Source of the DNA: a virus
DNA: 64,000 nt
Strand: one strand, 5' to 3'
Virus record (IMG/VR): IMGVR_UViG_3300030406_003150
Span: 1 to 64,000 of that record
Position 1 is the stretch's first letter. Each line of letters begins with the position of its first letter. This document shows positions 37,068 through 42,451 of this stretch, piece by piece. Made by a program: the position numbers and the translations under genes. The notes under the pieces were generated by a model. It was not told the origin of the DNA. It made no database searches and saw only the letters and a list, made by a program, of their open reading frames with translations.

Positions 37068-37130
37068 TTTTTGCTACCCAGCTAGGGTTGATTCGTTTTA
37101 ATTTAGGGTTGAAGTAGTTTTTGCTACCCA
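37068..37130. repeat. short direct repeat in the endolysin leader
   Basis: TTTTTGCTACCCA occurs at 37068-37080 and 37118-37130, with TAGGGTTGA-like copies between. It lies in the 69-base gap between the 162-aa gene and the endolysin start. Read on the minus strand the copies give TGGGTAGCAAAAA, a possible regulatory element. Confidence 0.5.
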
Positions 37131-37133
37131 ATA

Positions 37134-37622
37134 TCAGCTAGCTATAAATACTTCTAGTTGAGCTGTGGCGTTTTCATCATTAATAGCGATGATGCTCTCA
37201 AGATCTACCAAACTACCTATCGCAGTAGCAGTAGCAGCGTCATCATCTACTGCTGCGACCCCTACAGCCTTACCCAACATAAAGCTTTTACCAGCTTCTA
37301 ACAATATCGTCGCCTGAGTACTCGCGGCAGCACCGCCGTTTGCTGCAAGCTGTAGAGAAAGAGTCACAGAGTTCGTACTCTCTAAGTTCGTTACTCTTAC
37401 ATACTTGACGTCATCGTCATCTAAAGCGCCATCCGCCGTAGTAACGTCAGTTCTAAAGTTGGCTATCGTAGTTTGAGTGGCAGATCCTCCCCCGTCAGCA
37501 GGTAAAGTGACAAGTCTTTTGAAAGACTGTGTAACACTAGCAATATTTAGCGTGTTTGTTGCACCCTGCTGAGTGCCATTGAGCGAAAGCTCTTCTCTAA
37601 TTGTTACAGTGAGTACTCCCAT
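37134..37622 (-). CDS. beta-rich virion-like protein, 162 aa
   Basis: An Ala/Thr/Ser-rich protein of beta character (LTVTIREELSLNG, KYVRVTNLESTNSVTLSLQL, EAGKSFMLGKAVG), similar in style to phage head-fibre or virion surface proteins in which a LEAGKS loop is frequent. The start lies four bases from a TATATTTG box, within a 16-base sequence identical to that at 19155-19170. It sits near the beginning of the late operon, before the endolysin. Role inferred. Confidence 0.55.
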   Translation of the reverse strand: MGVLTVTIREELSLNGTQQGATNTLNIASVTQSFKRLVTLPADGGGSATQTTIANFRTDVTTADGALDDDDVKYVRVTNLESTNSVTLSLQLAANGGAAASTQATILLEAGKSFMLGKAVGVAAVDDDAATATAIGSLVDLESIIAINDENATAQLEVFIAS

Positions 37623-37626
37623 GCAA

Positions 37627-37634
37627 CAAATATA
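37627..37634 (-). promoter_or_regulatory. TATATTTG box, possibly leaderless promoter
   Basis: TATATTTG then TTGC then ATG (37622), identical over 16 bases to the site before the 244-aa connector gene. A TTG lies 23 bases upstream rather than 18. Confidence 0.45.
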
Positions 37635-37763
37635 CTATTTTTTATTCTTAAAGAATTCAATCTGTCGCAAGCGCTTCAGTGCAGCCTTCTTAGTCAAGAA
37701 TTTACCTAGCAACTTCCCCTTCTTACTGCGGATCTCGTAGGTATTCTTCCTTTTTACTATCAT
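37635..37763 (-). CDS. small basic phage protein, 42 aa
   Basis: Start at the ATG at 37763 (MIVKRKNTYEIRSKKGKLLG). The tail FLTKKAALKRLRQIEFFK matches a small protein pattern seen in numerous phages (two short strands then a helix ending RLRQIEYF). It is the first gene of the leftward operon, 132 bases downstream of the strong leftward promoter. Function unknown. Confidence 0.6.
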   Translation of the reverse strand: MIVKRKNTYEIRSKKGKLLGKFLTKKAALKRLRQIEFFKNKK

Positions 37764-37894
37764 GACAGTCCTTGTGCCTTTACAGCTCGTATGGTTTGAT
37801 TGACGTGGGATTATTTTAAAGTGCATACGCACTCATAAATTTACCAATGTAGCATTTAAAACAACTTATTGTGTCACTTCACTAACAATGTAGG

Positions 37895-37925
37895 CAAAGT
37901 TACAGCTTTTTTTTTAAAAAGTCAA
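37895..37925 (-). promoter_or_regulatory. leftward promoter, TTGAC-N18-TAACTTTG
   Basis: On the minus strand TTGAC (37925-37921), an 18-base T/A-rich spacer and TAACTTTG (37902-37895). The spacing and both boxes match the three best early promoters on the plus strand and the Bacteroidota housekeeping sigma consensus. It points into the leftward operon beginning at 37763. Confidence 0.75.
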
Positions 37926-38072
37926 GCCATAAAGTAGATTCTAAGTAAAGAGTCTTATGTGTTTGTAATACAGCATCTTACTAGATTTAAAAAGTGGACA
38001 CATATATACCCCTTCTCTCGCCAACACGCCTCCCGTCTTCTTTTTTTTGGTAGAAATACAGATCTGGGGGAT

Positions 38073-38103
38073 TATATATGTATGTACACACACGCGCACG
38101 CAC
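38073..38103. repeat. 31-base perfect pyrimidine-purine alternation (Z-DNA-prone)
   Basis: Every step from 38073 to 38103 alternates pyrimidine and purine, running from TATATATG through ACACAC to CGCGCACGCACAC. Further alternating tracts of 24 bases (38293-38316) and 13 bases (38319-38331) lie 200 bases on. Confidence 0.8.
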
Positions 38104-38353
38104 ACCAAAACCGCCTGCGTAACCCCGCCCCCATAATGCGGCTGCAGTTTGCGCGTAGTTTTTTGGCTTTTGTGCTGCCACAAGTAACTAAGAATCAGCA
38201 GGTTACAGCATCCAGTTGAAGCAACGGTTGAATTTATGGACGCTAACTGGCTGAAAGAGAGGCAGAACAATCCCCTCACCTACACACATACTTGCGCACA
38301 TATACACGCACACGTAGGTACACACACACATCACACACGCATAGTGAGCGCAC

Positions 38354-38392
38354 TGTGGGCACATAGCGGGTGGTGTGGGCACACAGCGGGTG
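38354..38392. repeat. 19-base tandem-like direct repeats
   Basis: TGTGGGCACATAGCGGGTG (38354-38372) and TGTGGGCACACAGCGGGTG (38374-38392) differ at one base and are offset by 20, i.e. about two helical turns. Two ATGCGCT copies follow at 38396 and 38406. The spacing suggests iterons for a DNA-binding protein. Confidence 0.7.
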
Positions 38393-38508
38393 ATGATGCG
38401 CTGTAATGCGCTATGATGCAGGCACACATACAAGCCAGACCCAAAAAAATTTTGCCTCGGAAAGCCCAGTGTTTGCAGGGGTTTCAGCGATGCGACCAAA
38501 AAAAGTGC

Positions 38509-38539
38509 TTGACAAAGGTGTTTCGATTCCCTACCTTTG
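38509..38539 (+). promoter_or_regulatory. early promoter A, TTGAC-N18-TACCTTTG
   Basis: TTGAC at 38509-38513, exactly 18 bases, then TACCTTTG at 38532-38539. The first early gene starts 40 bases downstream. Matches the Bacteroidota -33/-7 consensus. Confidence 0.85.
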
Positions 38540-38563
38540 TCGCCGTCGGCAACGTCGCTGACC

Positions 38564-38579
38564 TCAAAATCTCTTACCT
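38564..38579 (+). promoter_or_regulatory. conserved early leader (translation start element)
   Basis: CTCAAAATCTCTTACCT directly before the ATG at 38580, one of about nine copies of a CAAAATCTCTnACAC-type leader in the early region. It has no Shine-Dalgarno core. Confidence 0.6.
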
Positions 38580-39197
38580 ATGGCAAACGCCACATACACT
38601 CCCACACACTGCCCACAGACAGGGCGCAAGTTCACCAAGGCTGAGCGCAAGGCCGCTAACAAGGCGAAGTACGCTGCTGAGCGTGCTGCTCAGGCTGCAT
38701 CGAAGCCCAAGTCCAAGCGCAAGGCCAAGGCGCAAAAGGCCTCACCCAAGCCCACGAAGGTGAGCGTACCCACTCGCAAAGCGAAGCTGATGCGTATGAC
38801 CAAGGCTCAGTTGGTTGACCTCATCATCGGCGCTGAACCACCAGCACCCAAGCGCAAGCCCAAGGCGAAGCGCAAGGCTGTAGCGAAAGGTCGCAAGGCC
38901 TCACCCAGCGAGCGTGTAGCAGACAAACAGGAGCGCGGGGCACACGGTGCGAAGGGTGTCGGCCCAATCGAGCCGCAGCCTGAGGGTCACACGTCAGACG
39001 TGAAGCAAGCACGTAAGGCGACGGAGGCGATGGGGGAGCGCAACCGCCGCAAGCATGCGAAGAAGCTGGCTATGCGCTGGGCATTTGCACCGAACTACGG
39101 TGGCATGTTCCTTGAAGGTCAGCAAGCGGAGTTGCAGCGCCTGCTCGGTGACGTGGATGTGTCCACCTACGAGGACGTAATGGCCGCTGTACTCTAA
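38580..39197 (+). CDS. Lys/Ala-rich histone-like early protein, 205 aa
   Basis: First gene behind early promoter A. Residues 15-115 are dominated by Lys, Ala, Pro and Arg (KAERKAANKAKYAAERAAQA, PKRKPKAKRKAVAKGRKA), resembling the tails of histone H1 or bacterial AlgP/Hc1-type proteins. The last 60 residues are a more ordinary globular segment (MRWAFAPNYGGMFLEGQQAE). It probably coats nucleic acid early in infection, either to take over the host nucleoid or to protect phage DNA. The GC-rich codon use (CGC, AAG, GCC) is unlike the late genes. No exact homologue recognised. Confidence 0.65.
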   Translation: MANATYTPTHCPQTGRKFTKAERKAANKAKYAAERAAQAASKPKSKRKAKAQKASPKPTKVSVPTRKAKLMRMTKAQLVDLIIGAEPPAPKRKPKAKRKAVAKGRKASPSERVADKQERGAHGAKGVGPIEPQPEGHTSDVKQARKATEAMGERNRRKHAKKLAMRWAFAPNYGGMFLEGQQAELQRLLGDVDVSTYEDVMAAVL

Positions 39198-39209
39198 GCC
39201 TGTCGAATC

Positions 39210-39809
39210 ATGGTAAGTTTCAGCACACTACCGCTCGCTACAGTCACACGCCACACCAAGGCGTGGGCTGGGCGGGCATCCGATCACGAGCGCGAGGAAG
39301 GCTTGCGCTGGTACAAGGAAGCGATGGAATTCGCTGAATACCTGTCGATTACGTTCAACATCTCAAAGGTCGTAGCTGCGGGCGTGATAAGCGCCCTGAG
39401 CCCGAACAACAAGTGGGAGCGCAACAAAATCGATGCATTCAACCTGATTCAGGCATACGTAGACGGTCGCACGATGGATGATGTGAGCGTGTGTACGTAC
39501 ACGAACAACAAGCGCCGCGCGTGGGGCATCCTGAGCGGTGACGTGGAGATGCTACGCAAGGCACGCAAGACCCACGCATTTGCGCTGAATGTGGGTGCGA
39601 TGGATGAATCTGTCGTTACCATTGACAAGTGGATGCTCCGTGCGTTTGTGACTACGTCGCTCAAGCCCAAGGACGTGCCTACTACGTGTACTCCCGTGCA
39701 GTACGACCGTCTGAGCGCTCACTTCTGCAAGGTGGCGCGTGCTATGGGGTACAAGCCCTACGAGTTGCAGGCTATCATATGGGTCACCATTCGTAATCGA
39801 TGGCTCTGA
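39210..39809 (+). CDS. HhH-GPD glycosylase-like phage protein, 199 aa
   Basis: The segments ISALSPNNKWERNKIDAF, THAFALNVG, VVTIDKWMLRAF and ELQAIIWVTIRNRW follow the layout of a phage protein family (of the DUF7178 type, from memory) that looks like a helix-hairpin-helix DNA glycosylase. The VTIDKW aspartate lies where the catalytic Asp of HhH-GPD enzymes sits. It could excise or read modified bases early in infection. It is co-transcribed with the histone-like gene, 12 bases downstream. Enzyme activity is not proven by the sequence. Confidence 0.55.
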   Translation: MVSFSTLPLATVTRHTKAWAGRASDHEREEGLRWYKEAMEFAEYLSITFNISKVVAAGVISALSPNNKWERNKIDAFNLIQAYVDGRTMDDVSVCTYTNNKRRAWGILSGDVEMLRKARKTHAFALNVGAMDESVVTIDKWMLRAFVTTSLKPKDVPTTCTPVQYDRLSAHFCKVARAMGYKPYELQAIIWVTIRNRWL

Positions 39810-39843
39810 AACCCCAGTAAATGCTGGCAAATCGAAAATAAAT

Positions 39844-39874
39844 TTGACAACGCTGTTTGGATTCCTTATCTTTG
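39844..39874 (+). promoter_or_regulatory. early promoter B, TTGAC-N18-TATCTTTG
   Basis: TTGAC at 39844-39848, 18 bases, TATCTTTG at 39867-39874; 29 bases before the ATG at 39904. Shares the core ACAACG-n-TGTTTG with early promoter C. Confidence 0.85.
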
Positions 39875-39884
39875 CAGTCCACGA

Positions 39885-39903
39885 AATCAAAATTCTCTTG
39901 CAT
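39885..39903 (+). promoter_or_regulatory. conserved early leader
   Basis: AATCAAAATTCTCTTGCAT before the ATG at 39904. With transcription starting about 6 bases after promoter B, the untranslated leader would be about 24 nt. Confidence 0.6.
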
Positions 39904-40143
39904 ATGGAAAACGCACCACGCTACTGCTCAATCACCAACGAACCTATGTGGGAAGGTTGGTACTTCGAAGGGATTGGGTTCTTCTACGTCAAGTACGAGA
40001 AGGATGCGCTCCGCATCTGCCAAGAACACGACTACGCCACGCTGGATGAGGCGTTCGATGACGAGTTCATGTACTGGACTGACTGGCACGACATCCCCAA
40101 GGACGAGTGGGACTTACCCACGAACCTACCCAAGGTACACTGA
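39904..40143 (+). CDS. small acidic early protein, 79 aa
   Basis: Start at the ATG at 39904 (MENAPRYCSITNEPMWEGW), behind promoter B and the conserved leader; the longer frame upstream is non-coding. It is acidic and aromatic-rich (EFMYWTDWHDIPKDEWDLP) with a Cys near the N-terminus. Small acidic early proteins of phages often inhibit host enzymes, but nothing specific is recognised. Its stop codon TGA (40141-40143) is part of the CTGATGA catalytic core of the first hammerhead ribozyme, so RNA cleavage would leave its mRNA with a 34-base 3' tail. Confidence 0.65.
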   Translation: MENAPRYCSITNEPMWEGWYFEGIGFFYVKYEKDALRICQEHDYATLDEAFDDEFMYWTDWHDIPKDEWDLPTNLPKVH

Positions 40144-40183
40144 TGAGTCCTGAATGGACGAAACGCTGCGAAGCGTCTGTATC
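40134..40183 (+). ncRNA. hammerhead ribozyme 1 (stem I open)
   Basis: All invariant elements are present: CTGATGA core (40140-40146), stem II GTCC/GGAC with a TGAAT loop, GAAA (40160-40163), stem III CGCT/AGCG closed by a GCGA tetraloop, U16.1 (40176) and H17 = C (40177), and stem I GGTACA/TGTATC (six pairs, one G-U). Predicted cleavage lies between 40177 and 40178, giving a downstream mRNA with a 24-nt leader before the ATG at 40202. It overlaps the stop codon of the upstream gene. Confidence 0.93.
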
Positions 40184-40184
40184 A

Positions 40185-40201
40185 ATCAAAATCTCTCACA
40201 C
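40185..40201 (+). promoter_or_regulatory. conserved early leader after ribozyme 1
   Basis: ATCAAAATCTCTCACAC before the ATG at 40202, beginning eight bases after the predicted cleavage site. Confidence 0.65.
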
Positions 40202-40453
40202 ATGAGCAAATACGAAAACGGCTACCTGCCTAAGATTGCCTACCACATGTTCAAGGGCAATCAAGACCGAGTTGATTACTTCGTTCATCGACAACTGACC
40301 ACGTACGGGCCAATCGAAGACCGCCAGCGCTGGTGGGTAATCGAGGAAGTCCACCGACTCCGAGAACAACAAGCGAAGCCTAAGACCTTCGAAGATGCAT
40401 TGGCACTCTGCCACAACAAAGACGAGGTGCTGGCTCAACTCAAAAACCTCTAA
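40202..40453 (+). CDS. small early protein between two hammerheads, 83 aa
   Basis: Start at the ATG at 40202 (MSKYENGYLPKIAYHMFKG). A small, mostly helical, Trp/His/Arg-containing protein (EDRQRWWVIEEVHRLREQQA) with no recognised family. It is the only ORF in the 320-nt RNA that the two ribozymes would release (40178-40497). Its last codons (KNL-stop) run directly into stem I of the second ribozyme. Confidence 0.65.
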   Translation: MSKYENGYLPKIAYHMFKGNQDRVDYFVHRQLTTYGPIEDRQRWWVIEEVHRLREQQAKPKTFEDALALCHNKDEVLAQLKNL

Positions 40454-40503
40454 GGCACACTGACGAGGCTTGAATAGCCGAAACGCCGCGAGGCGTATGT
40501 GTC
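40454..40503 (+). ncRNA. hammerhead ribozyme 2 (stem I open)
   Basis: Same 50-nt design as ribozyme 1: core CTGACGA (40460-40466; position 7 is free to vary), stem II GGCT/AGCC with the same TGAAT loop, GAAA (40480-40483), stem III CGCC/GGCG with the same GCGA loop, U16.1 (40496), H17 = A (40497), stem I GGCACA/TGTGTC. Compared with ribozyme 1 there are compensatory changes in all three stems. Predicted cleavage after 40497, leaving a 25-nt leader before the ATG at 40523. Confidence 0.93.
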
Positions 40504-40504
40504 A

Positions 40505-40522
40505 AATCAAAATCATTACACT
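40505..40522 (+). promoter_or_regulatory. conserved early leader after ribozyme 2
   Basis: AATCAAAATCATTACACT before the ATG at 40523, the third element of the same ribozyme-leader-ATG arrangement. Confidence 0.6.
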
Positions 40523-40822
40523 ATGCACACAAGCATTCCCCGTCTACGTGCCCTGCACATCGAGTTCTTCGGCCCTACCAACACGAAGGGCGCACGAGTC
40601 CGCATCAAGGACGAACGCAACAACGTCACCAAGTGGCTGGCATATGACTACGCTGTCGGAGATATCGTAGAGCAGTCGTATACGTACCTTGAGCAGCAGG
40701 GCGTAATCAAAGAGGGCACGGATATGTGGGGTGACAAGGACGTCTACCCGATGCTGATTCTGCACGACACACGCCGAGGCTACACGCTGGGCGTACCTAA
40801 CTTCGAAACCCCAATCAAATGA
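40523..40822 (+). CDS. hypothetical early protein, 99 aa
   Basis: Start at the ATG at 40523 (MHTSIPRLRALHIEFFGPTN), just after the second ribozyme and leader. It is a mixed alpha/beta basic-acidic protein (GARVRIKDERNNVTKWLAYD, YPMLILHDTRRGYTLGVP). No family recognised. Its stop overlaps the ATG of a tiny membrane peptide, so translation continues by coupling. Confidence 0.6.
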   Translation: MHTSIPRLRALHIEFFGPTNTKGARVRIKDERNNVTKWLAYDYAVGDIVEQSYTYLEQQGVIKEGTDMWGDKDVYPMLILHDTRRGYTLGVPNFETPIK

Positions 40823-40890
40823 GTACAGCAATCCTTTGTGCCTACGCTGTGGGCACGGTAATCGTTACAATTCAATCCCTGAAAAAATGA
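40819..40890 (+). CDS. tiny membrane peptide, 23 aa
   Basis: An ATGA overlap (40819-40822) joins it to the upstream gene and a second ATGA (40887-40890) joins it to the next. The peptide is a single hydrophobic span, ILCAYAVGTVIVTI, with a C-terminal KK. Double coupling makes expression plausible despite the length. It could be an inner-membrane inhibitor or holin-like peptide; function unknown. Confidence 0.5.
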   Translation: MSTAILCAYAVGTVIVTIQSLKK

Positions 40891-41069
40891 TACGAAGCAC
40901 TTTCGACAAGTGGATACACAAAGGCGAGGTCATAGGCAGCGTGCGTTGTGTGAACTACGCTAAGATGGCTTTGGCTGTCTGGGCGCAAGGAAGGGACGCA
41001 GATGCCTTCGTATATCTGGACAAAGCAAAGCGAGAGTTTTACATCACGGCAGATGAACTGCCATTCTAA
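40887..41069 (+). CDS. hypothetical early protein, 60 aa
   Basis: Start at the ATG at 40887 (MIRSTFDKWIHKGEVIGSVR), which overlaps the preceding TGA; a longer frame beginning at 40836 lies over the tiny peptide and is less likely. Alpha/beta, mildly basic (NYAKMALAVWAQGRDADAFV). No family recognised. Confidence 0.55.
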   Translation: MIRSTFDKWIHKGEVIGSVRCVNYAKMALAVWAQGRDADAFVYLDKAKREFYITADELPF

Positions 41070-41080
41070 ATCAAATCACA

Positions 41081-41371
41081 ATGAAAACACAACAACACAT
41101 TGACGCGCTGTACGAACGGCGCAAGACAGCAGGCGGATTCGAGCAGGCGTTGATCGACGCATACTTGCGAGCCGATGGCGGCAATACAAGAATTCTCGAA
41201 GAGGCTTTCAAGGGTACTCGGTTTGACCTGACTCCGAAACCCAAGTTCAACAGCGGCGTGGAGACGCTACGCAATGCTGCGTACTGGTCAGGGCATCGTG
41301 ACGAGTACCTGAACGACGACAAAACAGCCTACCAACTCATCGACGAATACCTGAATGAAAAAGAACAATGA
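41081..41371 (+). CDS. hypothetical early protein, 96 aa
   Basis: Preceded by AATCAAATCACA, a weak form of the early leader. Helical and charged (HIDALYERRKTAGGFEQALI, DYLNDDKTAYQLIDEYLNE). Its stop is ATGA-overlapped with the next start. No family recognised. Confidence 0.6.
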   Translation: MKTQQHIDALYERRKTAGGFEQALIDAYLRADGGNTRILEEAFKGTRFDLTPKPKFNSGVETLRNAAYWSGHRDEYLNDDKTAYQLIDEYLNEKEQ

Positions 41372-41490
41372 GAGCAATGACGGACTTATGGAGAGAAGGG
41401 TACGACTACCCAAGCGATGACGATGATGCATATGAGTATGACATCATGGAGGAAGCAGACCGAGCATACGAATACGAAAACGATATATGA
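41368..41490 (+). CDS. tiny acidic protein, 40 aa
   Basis: ATGA-coupled to the 96-aa gene. Extremely acidic and tyrosine-rich (YDYPSDDDDAYEYDIMEEAD). Such DNA-mimic-like composition is typical of small phage inhibitors of nucleic-acid-binding host proteins, but that is speculation. The next ATG follows one base after its stop. Confidence 0.5.
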   Translation: MRAMTDLWREGYDYPSDDDDAYEYDIMEEADRAYEYENDI

Positions 41491-41491
41491 A

Positions 41492-41758
41492 ATGGAAACA
41501 AAATTCTTGAACGAACGATTACCCATCCGCATAGGCACCAAGGTCGTGTATCGCGGTGGCTTTGGCTTCGAAGGCCGCAAGGTGGCGCGAGTCACACACA
41601 TAGAGCAGACGTTCCACCCGAACGAGAAGTACGGACACGAGGTGGACGAGGTGACATACTCGCAAGACCATTACGTACTCAATCTGGATGACGGCCACTG
41701 GTGTTACTCCCACCAAGTCGATGGGGTCGTTGTAAATGACTGTGAATCAACCGATTAG
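41492..41758 (+). CDS. hypothetical early protein, 88 aa
   Basis: ATG at 41492 (METKFLNERLPIRIGTKVVY) directly follows the stop of the 40-aa gene; the longer upstream frame overlaps that gene. The sequence is beta-rich with an SH3/Tudor-like feel (KVVYRGGFGFEGRKVARVTH) and several His residues near the end. Last gene before promoter C. No family recognised. Confidence 0.55.
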   Translation: METKFLNERLPIRIGTKVVYRGGFGFEGRKVARVTHIEQTFHPNEKYGHEVDEVTYSQDHYVLNLDDGHWCYSHQVDGVVVNDCESTD

Positions 41759-41767
41759 AAAAAAAAC

Positions 41768-41798
41768 TTGACAACGGCGTTTGAATGTCGTATCTTTG
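41768..41798 (+). promoter_or_regulatory. early promoter C, TTGAC-N18-TATCTTTG
   Basis: TTGAC at 41768-41772, 18 bases, TATCTTTG at 41791-41798, followed by a structured leader and the gene at 41915. Confidence 0.87.
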
Positions 41799-41818
41799 CA
41801 TCGTCAATCGATTACTGG

Positions 41819-41882
41819 TTGAGCTGTCCACTCAAGGTGGTGTATGTACTCCGACACATACGGGGCGAAAGCCTCGGACAGC
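41819..41882 (+). ncRNA. compact pseudoknotted leader RNA
   Basis: Hairpin 1 TTGAG(CTGTCCA)CTCAA at 41819-41835; hairpin 2 GTATGT/ACATAC at 41842-41861; hairpin 3 GGGGC(GAAA)GCCTC at 41862-41875, abutting hairpin 2 without a gap; then GGACAG at 41876-41881, which is complementary to the loop of hairpin 1 (CTGTCC). This gives a pseudoknot with stacked helices and a GNRA tetraloop. It lies between promoter C and the gene at 41915. No known ribozyme or riboswitch consensus was matched. Confidence 0.6.
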
Positions 41883-41896
41883 CTTCCACAATCACA

Positions 41897-41914
41897 AATC
41901 AAAATCTCTAACAC
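41897..41914 (+). promoter_or_regulatory. conserved early leader (best copy)
   Basis: AATCAAAATCTCTAACAC directly before the ATG at 41915, the sequence closest to the consensus of the early leaders. Confidence 0.65.
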
Positions 41915-42112
41915 ATGGAAAAGCAAGAATACTTTTACTACTTCGAGAATGGCGGATGGAACTCAGAGTTCGCCACGTCTATCGAGGAGGCTCGGCAGAT
42001 GGCTGAGGCACGATGGGCACACTTGGACAGCCTGACCCCTGCACCTAAGACGTTCAAGCCCGTAAAGGGGAACGAGGAGCACTACAAGTCGCTGCTCAAT
42101 ATGTTCTACTAA
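41915..42112 (+). CDS. hypothetical early protein, 65 aa
   Basis: Start at the ATG after the consensus leader (MEKQEYFYYFENGGWNSEFA). Aromatic-rich N-terminus, then a helical segment (EEARQMAEARWAHLDS) and a basic tail. It is the only gene between promoter C and the 339-base non-coding stretch. No family recognised. Confidence 0.6.
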   Translation: MEKQEYFYYFENGGWNSEFATSIEEARQMAEARWAHLDSLTPAPKTFKPVKGNEEHYKSLLNMFY

Positions 42113-42451
42113 TCACACATAGCATTGACATATCCCGCATGAGGATGCGGTAAGGATGTGCCAAACCAACAAACGTTCCTTCTACCCGTTACCACGGGCT
42201 TATGGCAACGAGCGTGAGGGATGGCGGTGGTTCGATCCCACCCTATGCTACAACGGTACTCACCATTAAATCTGGTAGGTGAGCTAAGTCGATACCAGGA
42301 CCACTGAGCGACACGTTAAATCACCAGGAAGACCATTACCTGTGGTGTGAGCTATGGAATCATGAGGCTTGCACCTACGAGAGAGAAACTCTGCGTGGCG
42401 TGGATAGAAGGGATAAACAAAGCCGACCACATTAACTCAAAACTCTAACAC
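42113..42451 (+). ncRNA. 339-base gene-free structured region with a tRNA-like T-arm
   Basis: No credible ORF. It has several strong stems: CCGCAT/ATGCGG, CATATCC/GGATGTG around it, CCCGT/ACGGG, CTCACC/GGTGAG inside GGTA/TACC, and CACCAGG with CCTGTGGTG. At 42226-42242 GGTGG TTCGATC CCACC is a perfect tRNA T-arm, and AGCAT (42121) can pair with ATGCT (42245-42249) as an acceptor end. No anticodon arm is evident. It ends in a conserved early leader. One or more structured RNAs are likely; class unknown. Confidence 0.45.
42436..42451 (+). promoter_or_regulatory. conserved early leader
   Basis: CTCAAAACTCTAACAC directly before the ATG at 42452. The following gene ends in AAAAACTCTAACAC too, placing another copy before the ATG at 42602 across its own stop codon. 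Confidence 0.6.

Larger units (their letters stand above)
37833..38579. other. gene-free control region between divergent operons (origin candidate)
   Basis: About 750 bases without a credible gene. It holds a leftward promoter (37895-37925), a 14-base inverted repeat AGTGCATACGCACT (37820-37833) at its left edge, pyrimidine-purine alternating tracts (38073-38103, 38293-38316 and 38319-38331), many CA repeats, two 19-base direct repeats (38354-38392), two ATGCGCT copies, and the rightward promoter (38509-38539). The frames in it are short and low-complexity. This combination suits a replication origin or packaging/recombination site, but that is inference. Confidence 0.5.

Noticed and set aside
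38281-38412. CRISPR-like array in the CA-rich intergenic region
   Set aside because: Repeats are simple CA tracts and a single pair of 19-mers without regular unique spacers.
37941-38499. Short open frames on both strands in the control region
   Set aside because: They are low-complexity (Val/Cys/Thr from CA repeats), lack plausible starts and would overlap each other.
40836-41069. Longer version of the 60-aa gene beginning at 40836
   Set aside because: It would overlap the tiny coupled peptide out of frame, whereas the ATG at 40887 forms an ATGA overlap like its neighbours.
41819-41882. Assignment to the hammerhead, pistol, HDV-like or twister ribozyme classes
   Set aside because: Order of stems and conserved bases do not match (no CTGANGA core, no pistol AAA tracts, no HDV J4/2 motif); reported only as an unclassified pseudoknot.
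42121-42250. A standard tRNA or tmRNA gene
   Set aside because: There is a good T-arm and part of an acceptor stem, but no D-arm or anticodon arm, and no tmRNA resume codon or tag frame could be placed; kept only as a structured region.
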